A DNA stretch of 64,000 bases from Desulfosporosinus sp. (GCA_020692355.1 JAIMKP010000004.1:52851-116850), one strand, 5' to 3'; positions 7,573 to 17,296 are shown, numbered from the stretch's first letter. Program-made: numbers and translations. Notes: generated by a model from the letters alone, not told the origin.

Positions 7573-8661
7573 GTGGAACCGTTGATGACAGGTCTTGAGG
7601 AGATAAAAGAAAAGCTCGTAGCCCATGAACGCTTAAACCTTACGGATGGATTACATATTTTGAAAAGCAATAATTATTTAGCTTTAGGGTACTTAGCTAG
7701 CAGCAGACGGCAAGAAGCGAGCGGAGAGTATGTGTATTTCAATAACAATGCCCACATCAATTATAGCAATGTCTGCAAAGTTCGCTGTGGATTCTGCGCT
7801 TTCGGTAAAGACTTAGACCAAAAAGGCTCTTATACCATGTCTATCGAAGCGATCATCGCCAAAGCAGAGGCCTATGGGAAACAAGGAGTGACCGAGATCC
7901 ACATTGTTGGCGGGATCCACCCGGAACTTCCGTTTTCCTATTATCTGGATATGCTCAAGGGAATCAAAGCCAGCGTTCCCCAAGTGAGTTTAAAAGCTTT
8001 CACTGCCGCAGAATATGATTATTTTGCGCGCATGGAGGGGGTTTCTGTCGAGACGATTCTAAAAACCCTTCAGGAAGTTGGTCTCAGTTTTATTCCTGGG
8101 GGTGGGGCGGAGAATTTCAGTCCGCGTGTCCGGGATGTAATTTGCCCTGGCAAATTATCTGGAGCACGCTGGTTGGAAATTCATCGGACAGCCCATAAAA
8201 TGGGAATCCCGTCCAATGCCAATATGCTTTTTGGGATTATTGAAACAGACGAGGAACTCATCGATCACCTTCTGGCCTTGCGAGAATTGCAGGATCAGAC
8301 AGGGGGCTTCTATGCCTTGATTCCCACAGCGTTTCATCCCCAGCATACCCAGTTTGAGCATCTGCCTCAGGCCAGCGCCTTGCGCACGCTTAAAGTCATA
8401 GCAGCCGCCCGTCTGTTGCTGGACAATTTTAAATACATTAAGGCCTATTGGGTTTCCTCCAGCCCTCAAGTTGCGCAAATGGCTTTGATGTTTGGTGCCA
8501 ATGATTTGGATGGGGTTGTCCGCGAAGAAAAGATCTATCATATGGCGGGGGCGGGCAGTCCGCAAATGCAGACCAAGGAAGAATTGGTCCGACTCATCCA
8601 AGAATCGGGATTAACACCAGTGGAGCGGGATACCTATTATAATATTTTAAAAAAATATTAA
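7573..8661 (+). CDS. mqnE: Aminofutalosine synthase (radical SAM)
   Basis: 362 residues from GTG 7573. Radical SAM cluster motif C68-x3-C72-x2-C75 in VCKVRCGFCAF, then TEIHIVGGIHPELPF, GGGAENFSPRVR and the closing EEKIYHMAGAGSP, which is the signature that separates MqnE from the related MqnC. The enzyme joins 3-[(1-carboxyvinyl)oxy]benzoate to SAM to give aminofutalosine in the futalosine route to menaquinone. The other mqn genes are not in the window. A weak promoter with TATAAT at 7532-7537 lies 35 nt upstream. Indicates a menaquinone-using respiratory chain. Confidence 0.92.
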   Translation: MEPLMTGLEEIKEKLVAHERLNLTDGLHILKSNNYLALGYLASSRRQEASGEYVYFNNNAHINYSNVCKVRCGFCAFGKDLDQKGSYTMSIEAIIAKAEAYGKQGVTEIHIVGGIHPELPFSYYLDMLKGIKASVPQVSLKAFTAAEYDYFARMEGVSVETILKTLQEVGLSFIPGGGAENFSPRVRDVICPGKLSGARWLEIHRTAHKMGIPSNANMLFGIIETDEELIDHLLALRELQDQTGGFYALIPTAFHPQHTQFEHLPQASALRTLKVIAAARLLLDNFKYIKAYWVSSSPQVAQMALMFGANDLDGVVREEKIYHMAGAGSPQMQTKEELVRLIQESGLTPVERDTYYNILKKY

Positions 8662-8704
8662 TCCGATCAAAGGATTAGATGAGGAGCAGAAAGAGGGGGA
8701 TTAT

Positions 8705-10738
8705 GTGGAGATTCGTTATTCCGTTTGCCCGCATGATTGTCCGGATGCCTGTGCCTGGAAAGTCGAGTTGGAAGCTGGAAAAGTGGTTCGAGTCAGTGGA
8801 GATGAGGCCCACCCGGTTACTCAAGGAATCATTTGCGCGAAGGCCAGGTATTATCCGGAGCGGATTTATGGACCACGCAGGGTGCTTTATCCCATGCGGC
8901 GCACAGGGCCTAAAGGGAGCGGAAAGTTCGAGCGGATCGGCTGGGATGAGGCCCTGAGTGAGATTCAAGCCCGTTGGCAGAAGCTGATTGAGACCTACGG
9001 CCCGGAAGCCATTCTTCCCTATTCCTACGCTGGAACCGAGGGGGTCATCAATAAAGCAGGGATGGATCGGCGCTTTTTCCATCGCTTGGGTGCGACCCAG
9101 TTGGAGCGGACGATTTGTTCAGCAGCGGGCAGCCTGGGGTACAAGCTGGCCTATGGTGAGCTGCGGGGATTTGATCCGTTGGACGGCGTTGAAGCCAAGC
9201 TCATCATCTTCTGGGGAATCAATGCCTTGGAAACGAATTTGCATCAAGCGCTTTTGGCGGATAAGGCTCGTAAAAAGGGAGCAAAGATCATTGTCATTGA
9301 TGTCCACCGTAATAAAACTGCACGCTGGGCAGATGATTTTTATCTGATATTACCGGGTTCCGATGGGGCGTTAGCCTTAGGCATTGCCTACATTCTGCTG
9401 CGGGAGCAGTGGATCGACAGGGATTGGTTAGAAAGAAATGTTGTTGGTCTTCAGGCGTTTGTGGCCGAAACGAAAAACTATCCGCCTGAGAAAGTCGCCC
9501 GTTTGACAGGGCTTACCATCGAGCAGATTGAAGCACTGGCGCGTGTCTATGCGCTCTCAAAGCCAAGCTTCATTCGGATCGGTAACGGTCTCCAGCACCA
9601 TGACAATGGAGGGATGAATACCTGGGCGATTTCTCTGCTGCCTGCCCTTACGGGTGCCTGGCGAGAAGTTGGGGGAGGTGCCTTGAAGTTTAATTCCGGT
9701 TATTTCCCTCTTAATCGCGACGCTCTGGAACGGCCGGATTTACTCCAGGGTTCCCCGCGCCAAGTTAATATGATTCAATTAGGAAGGACACTAACAGAGC
9801 TTACCCCTCCTGTCCGTTCCCTTTATGTTTACAACAGTAATCCGGCAGCCGTGGCACCAGAGCAACAATTGGTATTACAAGGGCTTCAGCGGGAAGATTT
9901 ATTTACTGTGGTTCATGAACAGGTTTGGACGGATACCGCCCGTTGGGCCGATTTGGTTTTGCCGACTACAACCAGTCTGGAACACGCGGATCTCTATGTC
10001 AGTTACTGGCATACTATTTTACAATGGGCAGAGCCTGTGATTCCACCCCTTGGGGAGAGCCGGTCCAATATCCGTGTTTTTAGGGAACTGGCAAAACGTA
10101 TGGGTTTTTCGGATCCGTGTTTTCAAGATACGACAGAAGATATGGCCAGGCAGGCTTTGGCTACCCCTTATTGGCAGGCACAAGGAATAACCTTAGAGCG
10201 TTTGCGTGAGGAACGTTTTATTCCACTCCAAGTAGCCAAAAGGCCGTTTGCGGTAGGGAAGTTTGCTACGCCCAGCGGCAAAATAGAGTTCAAAAGTGAA
10301 CGGGCTACACAATTAGGTTTGACAGCCCTTCCCAGTCATCGACCGTTGCAAGAAGGCCCCGAGACTTCAAGCCCGGAATTGCCGTTTACCTTGATTAGTC
10401 CGCCCAATCACTTCTTCCTGAATTCAACCTTTGCTGACATCCCGGCTTTAACAACAAAGGCAGGAGTGCCAACCGTAGAGATCCATCCTGAGGATGCCGC
10501 AAGGCTTGGGATTGTTCAGGGAGATCGCGTGCGTGTCGCAAACTCCAGAGGCCAGGTTTGTTTGAGGGCAGTGGTCGATGAATCGGTTCTCCCGGGCGTT
10601 TTAGTCGCTCCGGGGGTGTGGTGGTCAGAATTCTATGACGAAGGTTTGGGGATTAATGCCTTGACGTCGGCTCGTATTGGGGATATCGGGCAAGGAGCTG
10701 TCTTTTTTTCTAATCTTGTTACAGTGAGTAAGGCTTAA
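8705..10738 (+). CDS. Molybdopterin-dependent oxidoreductase, DMSO reductase family, cytosolic
   Basis: 677 residues from GTG 8705 (AGAGGGGGA upstream). N-terminal [4Fe-4S] motif C8-x3-C12-x3-C16-x27-C44, then the bis-MGD-binding molybdopterin domain and a C-terminal dinucleotide-binding barrel (VEIHPEDAARLGIVQGDRV). No twin-arginine signal, so it should stay in the cytoplasm. Cys138 in ICSAAGSLG sits where polysulfide/nitrate-type enzymes carry the Mo ligand; this assignment is inference. There is no adjacent ferredoxin-like or membrane subunit, so it may be monomeric or use a shared electron carrier. Follows mqnE by 43 nt. Substrate unknown. Confidence 0.88.
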   Translation: MEIRYSVCPHDCPDACAWKVELEAGKVVRVSGDEAHPVTQGIICAKARYYPERIYGPRRVLYPMRRTGPKGSGKFERIGWDEALSEIQARWQKLIETYGPEAILPYSYAGTEGVINKAGMDRRFFHRLGATQLERTICSAAGSLGYKLAYGELRGFDPLDGVEAKLIIFWGINALETNLHQALLADKARKKGAKIIVIDVHRNKTARWADDFYLILPGSDGALALGIAYILLREQWIDRDWLERNVVGLQAFVAETKNYPPEKVARLTGLTIEQIEALARVYALSKPSFIRIGNGLQHHDNGGMNTWAISLLPALTGAWREVGGGALKFNSGYFPLNRDALERPDLLQGSPRQVNMIQLGRTLTELTPPVRSLYVYNSNPAAVAPEQQLVLQGLQREDLFTVVHEQVWTDTARWADLVLPTTTSLEHADLYVSYWHTILQWAEPVIPPLGESRSNIRVFRELAKRMGFSDPCFQDTTEDMARQALATPYWQAQGITLERLREERFIPLQVAKRPFAVGKFATPSGKIEFKSERATQLGLTALPSHRPLQEGPETSSPELPFTLISPPNHFFLNSTFADIPALTTKAGVPTVEIHPEDAARLGIVQGDRVRVANSRGQVCLRAVVDESVLPGVLVAPGVWWSEFYDEGLGINALTSARIGDIGQGAVFFSNLVTVSKA

Positions 10739-10784
10739 GTCGGTTCGTTTTTGAGGTTGTATTCTAAGAAACTTGGGGTAGTAT

Positions 10785-12068
10785 ATGGGTGAAGGTGGAA
10801 CAATAGTTCGTGAAGAAGTCGGCGCAGGTCAGGGAAAATTCCCGGCTTTAAGCCATGCTCCCTTTCGCTGGTTCTGGGGGGCTCAAATCATTTCGCTCAT
10901 TGGAACCTGGACGCAAAATGTTGGGCAGGCCTGGCTGGTTCTGCAGCTAACCAATTCTCCGTTTCTCCTGGGTTTGGTCAGCGCTCTGCAGTTTCTGCCG
11001 ATGCTTCTTTTTTCTCTGCATGCGGGGGTTTGGATCGACCGCCTGCCGAAACGGCGGATCTTACTGATGACGCAGACCACGTTGATGATCCTCGCTTTTG
11101 CGTTAACGATTTTAGTGGCCAGCGGGCAGCTGCGTTATTGGATGTTGTTGGTCATGGCTAGCATCCTGGGGATTGCGAATACCGTTGATGTCCCCGCGCG
11201 GCAAGCTTTCATCATTGAGTTAGTCGGTCGGGAGCATTTGACCAATGCCATTGCTTTAAACTCTGCCATATTCAATGCCGCCCGCTTGGTCGGCCCGGCG
11301 GTTGCAGGGACGATTATGGGACTGTGGGGGGCCACTTGGTGTTTCTTAATTAACGGATTGAGCTTTGTCGGGGTGATCTTGGTGCTCGCCTTGCTTCCGA
11401 GCATTCCGCGGGGAGACAAAAGGCTTGTGTCTGCCGAACGTCCTGTTTGGCCAGAAATTATCGAGGGTTTGCACTATATTCGTCAAACCCCGGTGATTTT
11501 TGTTACGATGCTCACGGTGGCGGTGTTAAGTACCATCGCGATGAATTTTAATGTTCTCGTTCCGGTGATGGCCAAAATGGATTTCCATCAAGAGGTGCAG
11601 GGCTACGGGTTTCTGATGAGTGCCATGGGATTCGGGGCTTTGATGGGAGCATTGACCGTCGTTTGGTTTAGTGGACAGGGACCGCAAAAAGTCCTCTTGG
11701 GAGCGGGTACGGTTGGTTTGGGCGTATTTTCTATTTTGCTCGGAGGGCAGAATACTTACGGGGGTGCCGCCCTCATGTTAGTGTTCATGGGTTGGTCCAT
11801 GTTGGTATTTGCCGCCTCAGCCAATTCCTTAATCCAAATGACGGTGGATAATCGCCTGCGCGGTCGGGTGATGAGCGTCTATTCCTTAGTTTTTGGGGGG
11901 ATGGCTCCGGTGGGGAGTTTATATGCCGGAACTCTGTCCCATGTTTGGCTGGCTCGTAAAACCTTTGCCTTTAGCGGGCTGTTGGTTTTAGTTTTCTTGG
12001 TCGCTCTTTTTCTGGGGCGCAGACGGTTGGGCCTTGTTCAGGCACGTTTGCCAAGGCCGACGAAGTGA
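10785..12068 (+). CDS. MFS exporter (EntS/MFS_3-like)
   Basis: 427 residues with about 12 hydrophobic helices. The opening PFRWFWGAQIISLIGTWTQN and the following LLGLVSALQFLPMLLFSL with GVWIDRLPKRRIL (the loop 2-3 motif) are typical of the MFS_3 subgroup that exports siderophores, macrolides and other small molecules. Also sees VDVPARQAFIIELVG, common in the group. Start at ATG 10785 lacks a strong Shine-Dalgarno site. Ten nt separate it from the phosphodiesterase gene, suggesting a shared transcript. Substrate unknown. Confidence 0.87.
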   Translation: MGEGGTIVREEVGAGQGKFPALSHAPFRWFWGAQIISLIGTWTQNVGQAWLVLQLTNSPFLLGLVSALQFLPMLLFSLHAGVWIDRLPKRRILLMTQTTLMILAFALTILVASGQLRYWMLLVMASILGIANTVDVPARQAFIIELVGREHLTNAIALNSAIFNAARLVGPAVAGTIMGLWGATWCFLINGLSFVGVILVLALLPSIPRGDKRLVSAERPVWPEIIEGLHYIRQTPVIFVTMLTVAVLSTIAMNFNVLVPVMAKMDFHQEVQGYGFLMSAMGFGALMGALTVVWFSGQGPQKVLLGAGTVGLGVFSILLGGQNTYGGAALMLVFMGWSMLVFAASANSLIQMTVDNRLRGRVMSVYSLVFGGMAPVGSLYAGTLSHVWLARKTFAFSGLLVLVFLVALFLGRRRLGLVQARLPRPTK

Positions 12069-12077
12069 GGTGGAAGC

Positions 12078-12566
12078 ATGCGCATTGGAGTATTGTCTGA
12101 TACCCATTTGCAGCCGGGGCAGTTTCTTCCTCGGTCTGTGTGGGAAGCCTTGGATGGGGTAGACCTAATCCTGCATGCGGGAGACAGTGTGGTGCCTGAG
12201 GTTTTAGCCGATCTCAAGGCCTTAGCCCCTGTTACTGCCGTGCACGGTAACTGTGACAGCTGGGATTTGCAGAGCCTACCTGAACGGGAGATCCTGGAGG
12301 TGGGCGGAGTGCGCATTGGTCTGATTCACGGCAATCTTGGTTTGGGGCGAACGACACCTGACCGGGCTTTCTCTGCCTTTGTTGGTATGCACGTCGATAT
12401 TATTGTGTTCGGGCATAGCCATTCCCCGTATCGAGTGTGGCGGGACGGAATCCTCCTTTTCAACCCAGGGTCGCCGACGCGAAAACGGAGAGAACCGCAG
12501 GCTTCTATGGGGATTCTGCAAATCGGCCAAGGAGAGATTAAGGCCGAGCACATTTACTTTGAATAA
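12078..12566 (+). CDS. YfcE/MJ0936-family metallophosphoesterase
   Basis: 162 residues, the standard length for this small phosphodiesterase family. Calcineurin-like metal motifs in order: SDTH (7-10), HAGD (about 35-38), HGNCD (about 55-59), IHGN (about 78-81) and GHSH (about 114-117), followed by NPGS. These bind a dinuclear metal centre. Family members hydrolyse phosphodiesters in vitro; the biological substrate is not known. RBS GAGGTGGAAGC precedes the ATG. Lies directly behind the MFS exporter. Confidence 0.9.
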   Translation: MRIGVLSDTHLQPGQFLPRSVWEALDGVDLILHAGDSVVPEVLADLKALAPVTAVHGNCDSWDLQSLPEREILEVGGVRIGLIHGNLGLGRTTPDRAFSAFVGMHVDIIVFGHSHSPYRVWRDGILLFNPGSPTRKRREPQASMGILQIGQGEIKAEHIYFE

Positions 12567-12589
12567 GATGCTTATGAATCATGTGCTCA

Positions 12590-12617
12590 TGAGTCATAAG
12601 CTATGAGTCATAAGCTA
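12590..12617 (+). repeat. Two copies of a 14-bp tandem repeat (2 x 7 nt)
   Basis: ATGAGTCATAAGCT occurs at 12590-12603 and again at 12604-12617, followed by ATGAATG ATGTAGG in the same 7-nt register and preceded by similar degenerate heptamers. Lies in the 112-nt gap after the phosphoesterase gene. Confidence 0.75.
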
Positions 12618-12678
12618 TGAATGATGTAGGTATGATATTGGGCTCTGTGGGACGAGCCCCAGTGATAAAGGTGGTTGC

Positions 12679-13305
12679 ATGAAATACCGGCGAAACAAGG
12701 TTAAACGTGAACACAGCATTATCCACGGGGCTTTGGCGTGGCTGGAAGAATTGACACAGAGCCCCGAGGTGACGGATATCATCCCAGGTGTCATCGAGGC
12801 GAACCGCTCGCCTGAACGGGGTGTTGTCTACAAATATGAAACTCAGACAGGCTGCAAGCTGCTCCTAAAGAGCAATGGCTCGATCCAGGAGGCCTTTGTG
12901 GTCACCAAAAACCCGGTTTGGGTCAAGGCCTGGGTGGAAGAACATTTCCCTCCCAGCAGCTGCGAAACGAAGGGATCTGAACCATTGCGCCAGAGCGCAC
13001 AAAGTGAGGCCGGTTCTATTGCTTCCCGGTCGGAGAAGCGGGAGGCCCGTCCTAAGAAGAGAATGAATCAAGTGCAGCGAACGAAGGAAAAAGCCCTGGT
13101 ATCTGAGAAGAAGACCTCGTCGAGGGTGCAGAAACGTAAGGGTGTTAGGCCTCCCCGACAGAGCCAAGGAGAAGAAAGCTGGGCTGCTGCCGAGACACTG
13201 GATGCCCCCAGCCTGGGGGAACAAATCAGCCCCCAGATGCGTAAGGCGCTGCGCCAATTGCAAAAGGACTTGGGTAGCAAACAGACAAAAAAGAAAAGCG
13301 GATAA
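12679..13305 (+). CDS. Hypothetical basic protein, N-terminal DUF2103-like domain
   Basis: 208 residues. The first 95 residues form a compact domain (KREHSIIHGALAWLEELTQ, then IIPGVIEANRS, TGCKLLLKSNGSIQEAFVV) that resembles the DUF2103 predicted metal-binding family; this is recall, not a search. The rest is a Lys/Arg/Ser/Glu-rich disordered tail ending LGSKQTKKKSG, which may bind nucleic acid. ATG 12679 follows AAAGGTGG. Single-gene unit: the terminator overlaps its stop codon. Confidence 0.75.
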   Translation: MKYRRNKVKREHSIIHGALAWLEELTQSPEVTDIIPGVIEANRSPERGVVYKYETQTGCKLLLKSNGSIQEAFVVTKNPVWVKAWVEEHFPPSSCETKGSEPLRQSAQSEAGSIASRSEKREARPKKRMNQVQRTKEKALVSEKKTSSRVQKRKGVRPPRQSQGEESWAAAETLDAPSLGEQISPQMRKALRQLQKDLGSKQTKKKSG

Positions 13306-13325
13306 AAAACCGCTTTTCTTTTTTT
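13292..13325 (+). terminator. Rho-independent terminator overlapping the stop codon
   Basis: 10-bp perfect stem AGAAAAGCGG (13292-13301) with CCGCTTTTCT (13310-13319), 8-nt loop, then a T run to 13325. The 5' arm lies in the last codons of the gene. Confidence 0.9.
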
Positions 13326-13347
13326 CAATATGAACCTCGCTGCGAGT

Positions 13348-13662
13348 TTAAGCATTTTTTGCCTGACGGCTACGCGCAAGGCGTTTACGCGCTAAAAGTT
13401 CAGCCACTCGACCACTGTCGCCTAAGACCATCCCATTGAGTCTCCACTCCCGAAACGTCTGCCAGAATTGTTGCTCCGAGATGCGGCGGGTATAACCTTC
13501 AGCCTCTTCGTCATAAGGCCAGTACACATCAACCCAGAGGGTACCTTTATTACTTAACACAAGCATGAAATGTACAAGTTCAGGACTCGGAGCCTCAGCG
13601 TCGCGTATAAGAATATGGGAACGACCGGATGGAAAATCAGTACGATTGTAAATCAGCTTCAT
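13348..13662 (-). CDS. Hypothetical protein
   Basis: 104 residues from ATG 13662, behind GAAGGGGGAAAGTG. Begins with strands (MKLIYNRTDFPSGRSHILI), has LWVDVYWPYDEEAEGY, then a helix with several Trp/Phe, and ends in a basic helix RVAELLARKRLARSRQ. No signal peptide or cysteine. Family not recognised. Convergent with the preceding DUF2103-like gene and sharing its terminator region. Confidence 0.65.
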   Translation of the reverse strand: MKLIYNRTDFPSGRSHILIRDAEAPSPELVHFMLVLSNKGTLWVDVYWPYDEEAEGYTRRISEQQFWQTFREWRLNGMVLGDSGRVAELLARKRLARSRQAKNA

Positions 13663-13899
13663 TCACTTTCCCCCTTCAAGCCAACTCACTCATGAGCGTG
13701 AATGCCGACAGTTTTAGTATACCATACCTTGACGGGAAAAGAAGATAAAATATCTCTGTTCATAAGCTTTCTTATCTTCAACACAGGAATGCCCTGCAAG
13801 CTATTTTATGCTCTAACCTGAATTTTGGTTCGGGTGATACTGGACAAAGGTATGCCTCAGCTTACCTCGGGATAAACTAAGATTAATGGGGGTGATAAG

Positions 13900-14163
13900 A
13901 TGTTGACCGTAATCCATACCTTTAAAGGTCCGGATCGGGACCGCTTATTGGCGGATATCCGGACTGGATTAGATACTGTAGAAGCTGTCGACGGGTTTAA
14001 ATTTGCTTCCATCAACGAGCAGGAGAATACACCCGACTTAGTGGTTGTCTCCAAGTGGGAGAATCGTGACTCCTTTGAAGCATGGCAGGGCTCTGTCGGA
14101 GAAAATAAGGCCTATAAACAGGCAACACCACAGGTGTTTGAGGTATTGGAGGAAAAGTACTAG
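13900..14163 (+). CDS. Antibiotic biosynthesis monooxygenase (ABM)-fold protein
   Basis: 87 residues, a typical ABM ferredoxin-like alpha/beta barrel: MLTVIHTF first strand, a helix, VDGFKFASINEQEN, LVVVSKWENRDSFEAWQGS and a closing VFEVLEEKY. The W..RD.F..W pattern is characteristic. ABM proteins act as dimers in quinone or haem oxidation, or as stress proteins; no specific role can be chosen. GGGGGTGATAAG precedes the ATG. Single-gene unit with its own terminator. Confidence 0.85.
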   Translation: MLTVIHTFKGPDRDRLLADIRTGLDTVEAVDGFKFASINEQENTPDLVVVSKWENRDSFEAWQGSVGENKAYKQATPQVFEVLEEKY

Positions 14164-14199
14164 ATTAGAATCAGATTAGATTAAGAATGCATGGATAAG

Positions 14200-14232
14200 A
14201 ACCAAGTCCGGTAATGTAGGGCTTGGTTTTTT
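14200..14232 (+). terminator. Rho-independent terminator
   Basis: 10-bp stem AACCAAGTCC (14200-14209) with GGGCTTGGTT (14219-14228, one G-T pair), then T run to 14232. Confidence 0.88.
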
Positions 14233-14319
14233 GACAAAGAAGTTCCTCCCTGCCTAGGCGCACCTTATTAATGAGGAGATGCTCAGAATCTGCCATGCGG
14301 AAATGGACGGTAAGAAACT

Positions 14320-15171
14320 TTATGTTAAAGCTATTAGCAAGGCTTTTTTTAGTTTGTGTGTGAGCGAGGAACCGGTCTCAGTAGCGACAGGAAAACGGAT
14401 CTCACCGACTTGATTTACGGGCATGACCCCCATCAAGGCATTGGTGAGAAAGACTTCATCGGCTTGCTGTACATCGGATCGGGTAAATTTCCCTTCGTGC
14501 ACTGTAATCCCTAAGGAAGCAGCCAATTCTAGAACGAGTTCCCGCCGGGTTCCCGGTAGGCAGCCGCAAGAGAGAGAAGGAGTATGGAGTTCTCCTGCCT
14601 GGACGAAAAAAAGATTGCTCATGGTCCCTTCAGCCAAAAAACCTTGGGTATTGCACCACAATCCTTCGAAAAACCCGGCACGCTGCGCAACTTCGCGTGC
14701 CAAGATGTTTTCCAGATAGTTGGTGGTCTTCAAGGAACAGAGTGGGGAGAATTCATTGCGCGGAGCTGAGAGAAAGTTGACCCCGACTCCATGAGCATAG
14801 TGAGCAGGGGTATAGGAGATGGTTCGGGTATGGAAGAGGATACGGCTGGGTAGTTCTGATGACCCTCCGCTTAAGGTAAGCCTGAGAGCGTACGGAGGGG
14901 TTGGTGTGGGGTTCTCATCGAGGTAGAAGTGAATCAGCTTCTGCCAATCAGAAAAATGGGGCATGTCTAAGCCGAGGCGCAGAGTTCCTTGCTGCATGCG
15001 TTGATAATGTCTCTCTAGGCAGGTTGGGCCATGTTCTTCAACCCGAATCGTCTCAAAGAGGCCGTAGCCGAAGAGAACCAGGCGATCTTGGATAGGAAGG
15101 TCCTGGATAGGCTGGTTCTGTATAGGATGGTTCCGGACAGGAAGGTTCTGAGAATAGTCCTTAGAGGTCAT
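14320..15171 (-). CDS. pabC: 4-amino-4-deoxychorismate lyase (class IV PLP enzyme)
   Basis: 283 residues. Converts aminodeoxychorismate to p-aminobenzoate and pyruvate for folate. Class IV aminotransferase fold: [10 protein letters not shown] (36-45), PLP lysine Lys148 in [10 protein letters not shown], and the later [19 protein letters not shown] and [12 protein letters not shown]. The start overlaps the pabAB stop by 11 nt, implying translational coupling. The first 29 residues are unusual: a tandem (V/I)(R/Q)(N/D)xPIQ repeat encoded by 15-nt units (about 15085-15155) precedes the true fold at LVLFGYG. The pairing with pabAB supports PabC over a branched-chain transaminase. Confidence 0.93.
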   Translation of the reverse strand: MTSKDYSQNLPVRNHPIQNQPIQDLPIQDRLVLFGYGLFETIRVEEHGPTCLERHYQRMQQGTLRLGLDMPHFSDWQKLIHFYLDENPTPTPPYALRLTLSGGSSELPSRILFHTRTISYTPAHYAHGVGVNFLSAPRNEFSPLCSLKTTNYLENILAREVAQRAGFFEGLWCNTQGFLAEGTMSNLFFVQAGELHTPSLSCGCLPGTRRELVLELAASLGITVHEGKFTRSDVQQADEVFLTNALMGVMPVNQVGEIRFPVATETGSSLTHKLKKALLIALT

Positions 15172-17260
15172 GTCCTCGTTCCTTTTTAATTTTTTCTTTA
15201 AGGTTTAAGGAAGCGCCCAACGCCCTAAAAAGGGCCGCTCCTTTATCGAGGGTTTCCATATACTCGTCTTGGGGATCGGAGTCGGCGACAATTCCCCCGC
15301 CAGCATGGACATAGGCGATCCCGCTCTTCAAGAGAATCGTGCGGATGACGATGTTCAAATCCCAAGACCCATCAAAGCCGAAATAACCAATACTTCCGGT
15401 ATAAAGGCCTCTTTTGAAGGGTTCCAGTTCCTCGATGATCTCCATGGCCCGAATCTTAGGGGCACCTGTGATCGACCCGCCGGGAAAAATAGCCTTGATC
15501 ACGGTACTGGGAGAAAGGGTTTCGGGCAGGTCAGCGGTAACGGTCGAGACCAGATGCCATACGGTAGGGTATTTCTCTAAATGGATGAGATCGGGTACTT
15601 TGACCGAACCAAAGCGGGCGAGTCTGCCTAAGTCGTTGCGTTCGAGGTCGATGATCATCGTGAGTTCTGCCCGGTCTTTTTGGCTTTGCCACAGTTCTTC
15701 CGCAAGAGCCTTGTCCTCACTGTCAGTTTTCCCGCGCGGGCGTGTCCCTTTGATCGGGCGGGTTTCAATCTTGCCATTTTGAATGCGGATAAAGCGCTCC
15801 GGCGAACTGCACAACACCTGAAAATCCTCATAAGGGAGAAAGGCAGCAAAGGGAGCCGGGTTATGGGTGTGCAAACGCTGGTAAAGGCTCCATGGATCCC
15901 CGTCCCAAAGCATGGAAAAGCGCTGGGTCAGGTTGGCTTGGTAAATATCCCCTGCATAAATGTAGGCGATCACTTTTTCGAGGTCGAAGAGGTAGTGCTG
16001 GCGGGAGAGTTCAGGATGGATAACGGGTGTGGGCAGGGATCCAGGCAGGGATCCAGGTAAGGCTCCAGGTAACGGGTCTTCCGATTGCGAATCCGGGCCC
16101 TGGAAGCTCGGTCTTGTCTGGAAATCCGTGAGCAGGATCTCTAATCGTTCGAGTCGCCTGTGTGCCTGAACTGGGGAACATTCTCCATCTTCCTGCATGC
16201 CGCAGGCGATAAGAGCCCAGGTTCCCTGGTCATGGTCATAGGCAAGAATGCCATCGTACCAAGCAAAACGCCAATAGGGAAGTTCGAGGTCATCCTCGGC
16301 GTTTTGGGGCAGCTTTTCCAGCACGCCGTTCAAGTCATAGCTGAAAAAGCCCACCGCCCCTCCTGAAAAGGGATAGGCTGTGCCGGAAGGAAGGCGGTAC
16401 TTGGCCCAAAGTTCATCGAGCACGCTCAATCCCCCAAGTTCTCCGAGCGGCAGGATCTTCTTTTCCCCGGATTCCGGCCAGTAAAGTTCCAGACGGTCTT
16501 TATGGGCGGTCGCTTGCAGGAAGGGAAAGGCCCCCAGAAAGGAAAATTTCCCAAGCCCCGGATAGTTTTGGCCACTGTCGAGGAAGAAGGGCAGGGTCGT
16601 GCCACGAAACGCTTCCAGCAGTTGCTGGGGCCGCAGGGAAGACGCGAAAGGCCGAATCTGCCAAGGGGTAGGTTGATGGGTTTCTTGCCAGCGACGAGCA
16701 TTTTCTACCGCGTTCTGCAAGAGTTCATGCCCAGCCTCGGTGAGAATGGCTTCGGGATGGAATTGTACCCCTTCTAAGGGTAAATTCCGATGTCGAATCC
16801 CCATGATTTCCCCATCTTCGCTTTCAGCGGTGATCTCTAATTCAGACGGGAGGCTTTCCCGTTCCAGGGCCAACGAGTGATAGCGTGTCACGCGCAACGG
16901 GTTAGGCAGGCCTCTGAACACCCCTTGCCCGTCATGACGGATAAGGGATGTCTTGCCGTGTACGGGAGTTCTGGCCCGAATAACCTGTCCACCAAGCACT
17001 TGACCAATGGCTTGATGACCCAAACAGACTCCGAGTATGGGGATGCGCCCTTGGAAGGTCTGGATCGCATCCAAGGCCAAACCGGCTTCGCTGGGGGTAC
17101 ACGGACCGGGGGATATGACAATTAGCTCTGGAGCAAGTTTTTCGATATCTGCCAAGGTGCACGCATCGCGACGCTGCACTACAACGGTTTCCCCGATTTC
17201 GCTAAAATACTGATAAAGGTTATAGGTGAAGGAATCGAAGTTATCCAGAATAAAAATCAC
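15161..17260 (-). CDS. pabAB: Aminodeoxychorismate synthase, fused PabA-PabB
   Basis: 699 residues. N-terminal class I glutamine amidotransferase (1-190) with nucleophile Cys79 in [10 protein letters not shown] and His168/Glu170 in QFHPEAI; C-terminal chorismate-binding domain (about 230-690) with [30 protein letters not shown] and [10 protein letters not shown]. Together they make 4-amino-4-deoxychorismate from chorismate and glutamine. PabA/TrpG parts are alike, but the downstream pabC makes folate the likely pathway. A Pro/Gly/Leu/Ser linker near residue 400 has a 4-residue repeat (LPGS) encoded by 12-nt tandem units around 16035-16075. AGGAGGCAACTG precedes the ATG. Confidence 0.94.
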   Translation of the reverse strand: MIFILDNFDSFTYNLYQYFSEIGETVVVQRRDACTLADIEKLAPELIVISPGPCTPSEAGLALDAIQTFQGRIPILGVCLGHQAIGQVLGGQVIRARTPVHGKTSLIRHDGQGVFRGLPNPLRVTRYHSLALERESLPSELEITAESEDGEIMGIRHRNLPLEGVQFHPEAILTEAGHELLQNAVENARRWQETHQPTPWQIRPFASSLRPQQLLEAFRGTTLPFFLDSGQNYPGLGKFSFLGAFPFLQATAHKDRLELYWPESGEKKILPLGELGGLSVLDELWAKYRLPSGTAYPFSGGAVGFFSYDLNGVLEKLPQNAEDDLELPYWRFAWYDGILAYDHDQGTWALIACGMQEDGECSPVQAHRRLERLEILLTDFQTRPSFQGPDSQSEDPLPGALPGSLPGSLPTPVIHPELSRQHYLFDLEKVIAYIYAGDIYQANLTQRFSMLWDGDPWSLYQRLHTHNPAPFAAFLPYEDFQVLCSSPERFIRIQNGKIETRPIKGTRPRGKTDSEDKALAEELWQSQKDRAELTMIIDLERNDLGRLARFGSVKVPDLIHLEKYPTVWHLVSTVTADLPETLSPSTVIKAIFPGGSITGAPKIRAMEIIEELEPFKRGLYTGSIGYFGFDGSWDLNIVIRTILLKSGIAYVHAGGGIVADSDPQDEYMETLDKGAALFRALGASLNLKEKIKKERGHDL

Positions 17261-17296
17261 ACCAGTTGCCTCCTCAAAAAAAGAAGGTGAAGTGGC

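Noticed and set aside
8155..8601. 148-codon minus-strand frame inside mqnE
   Set aside because: Antisense to a conserved gene with no ribosome site or domain.
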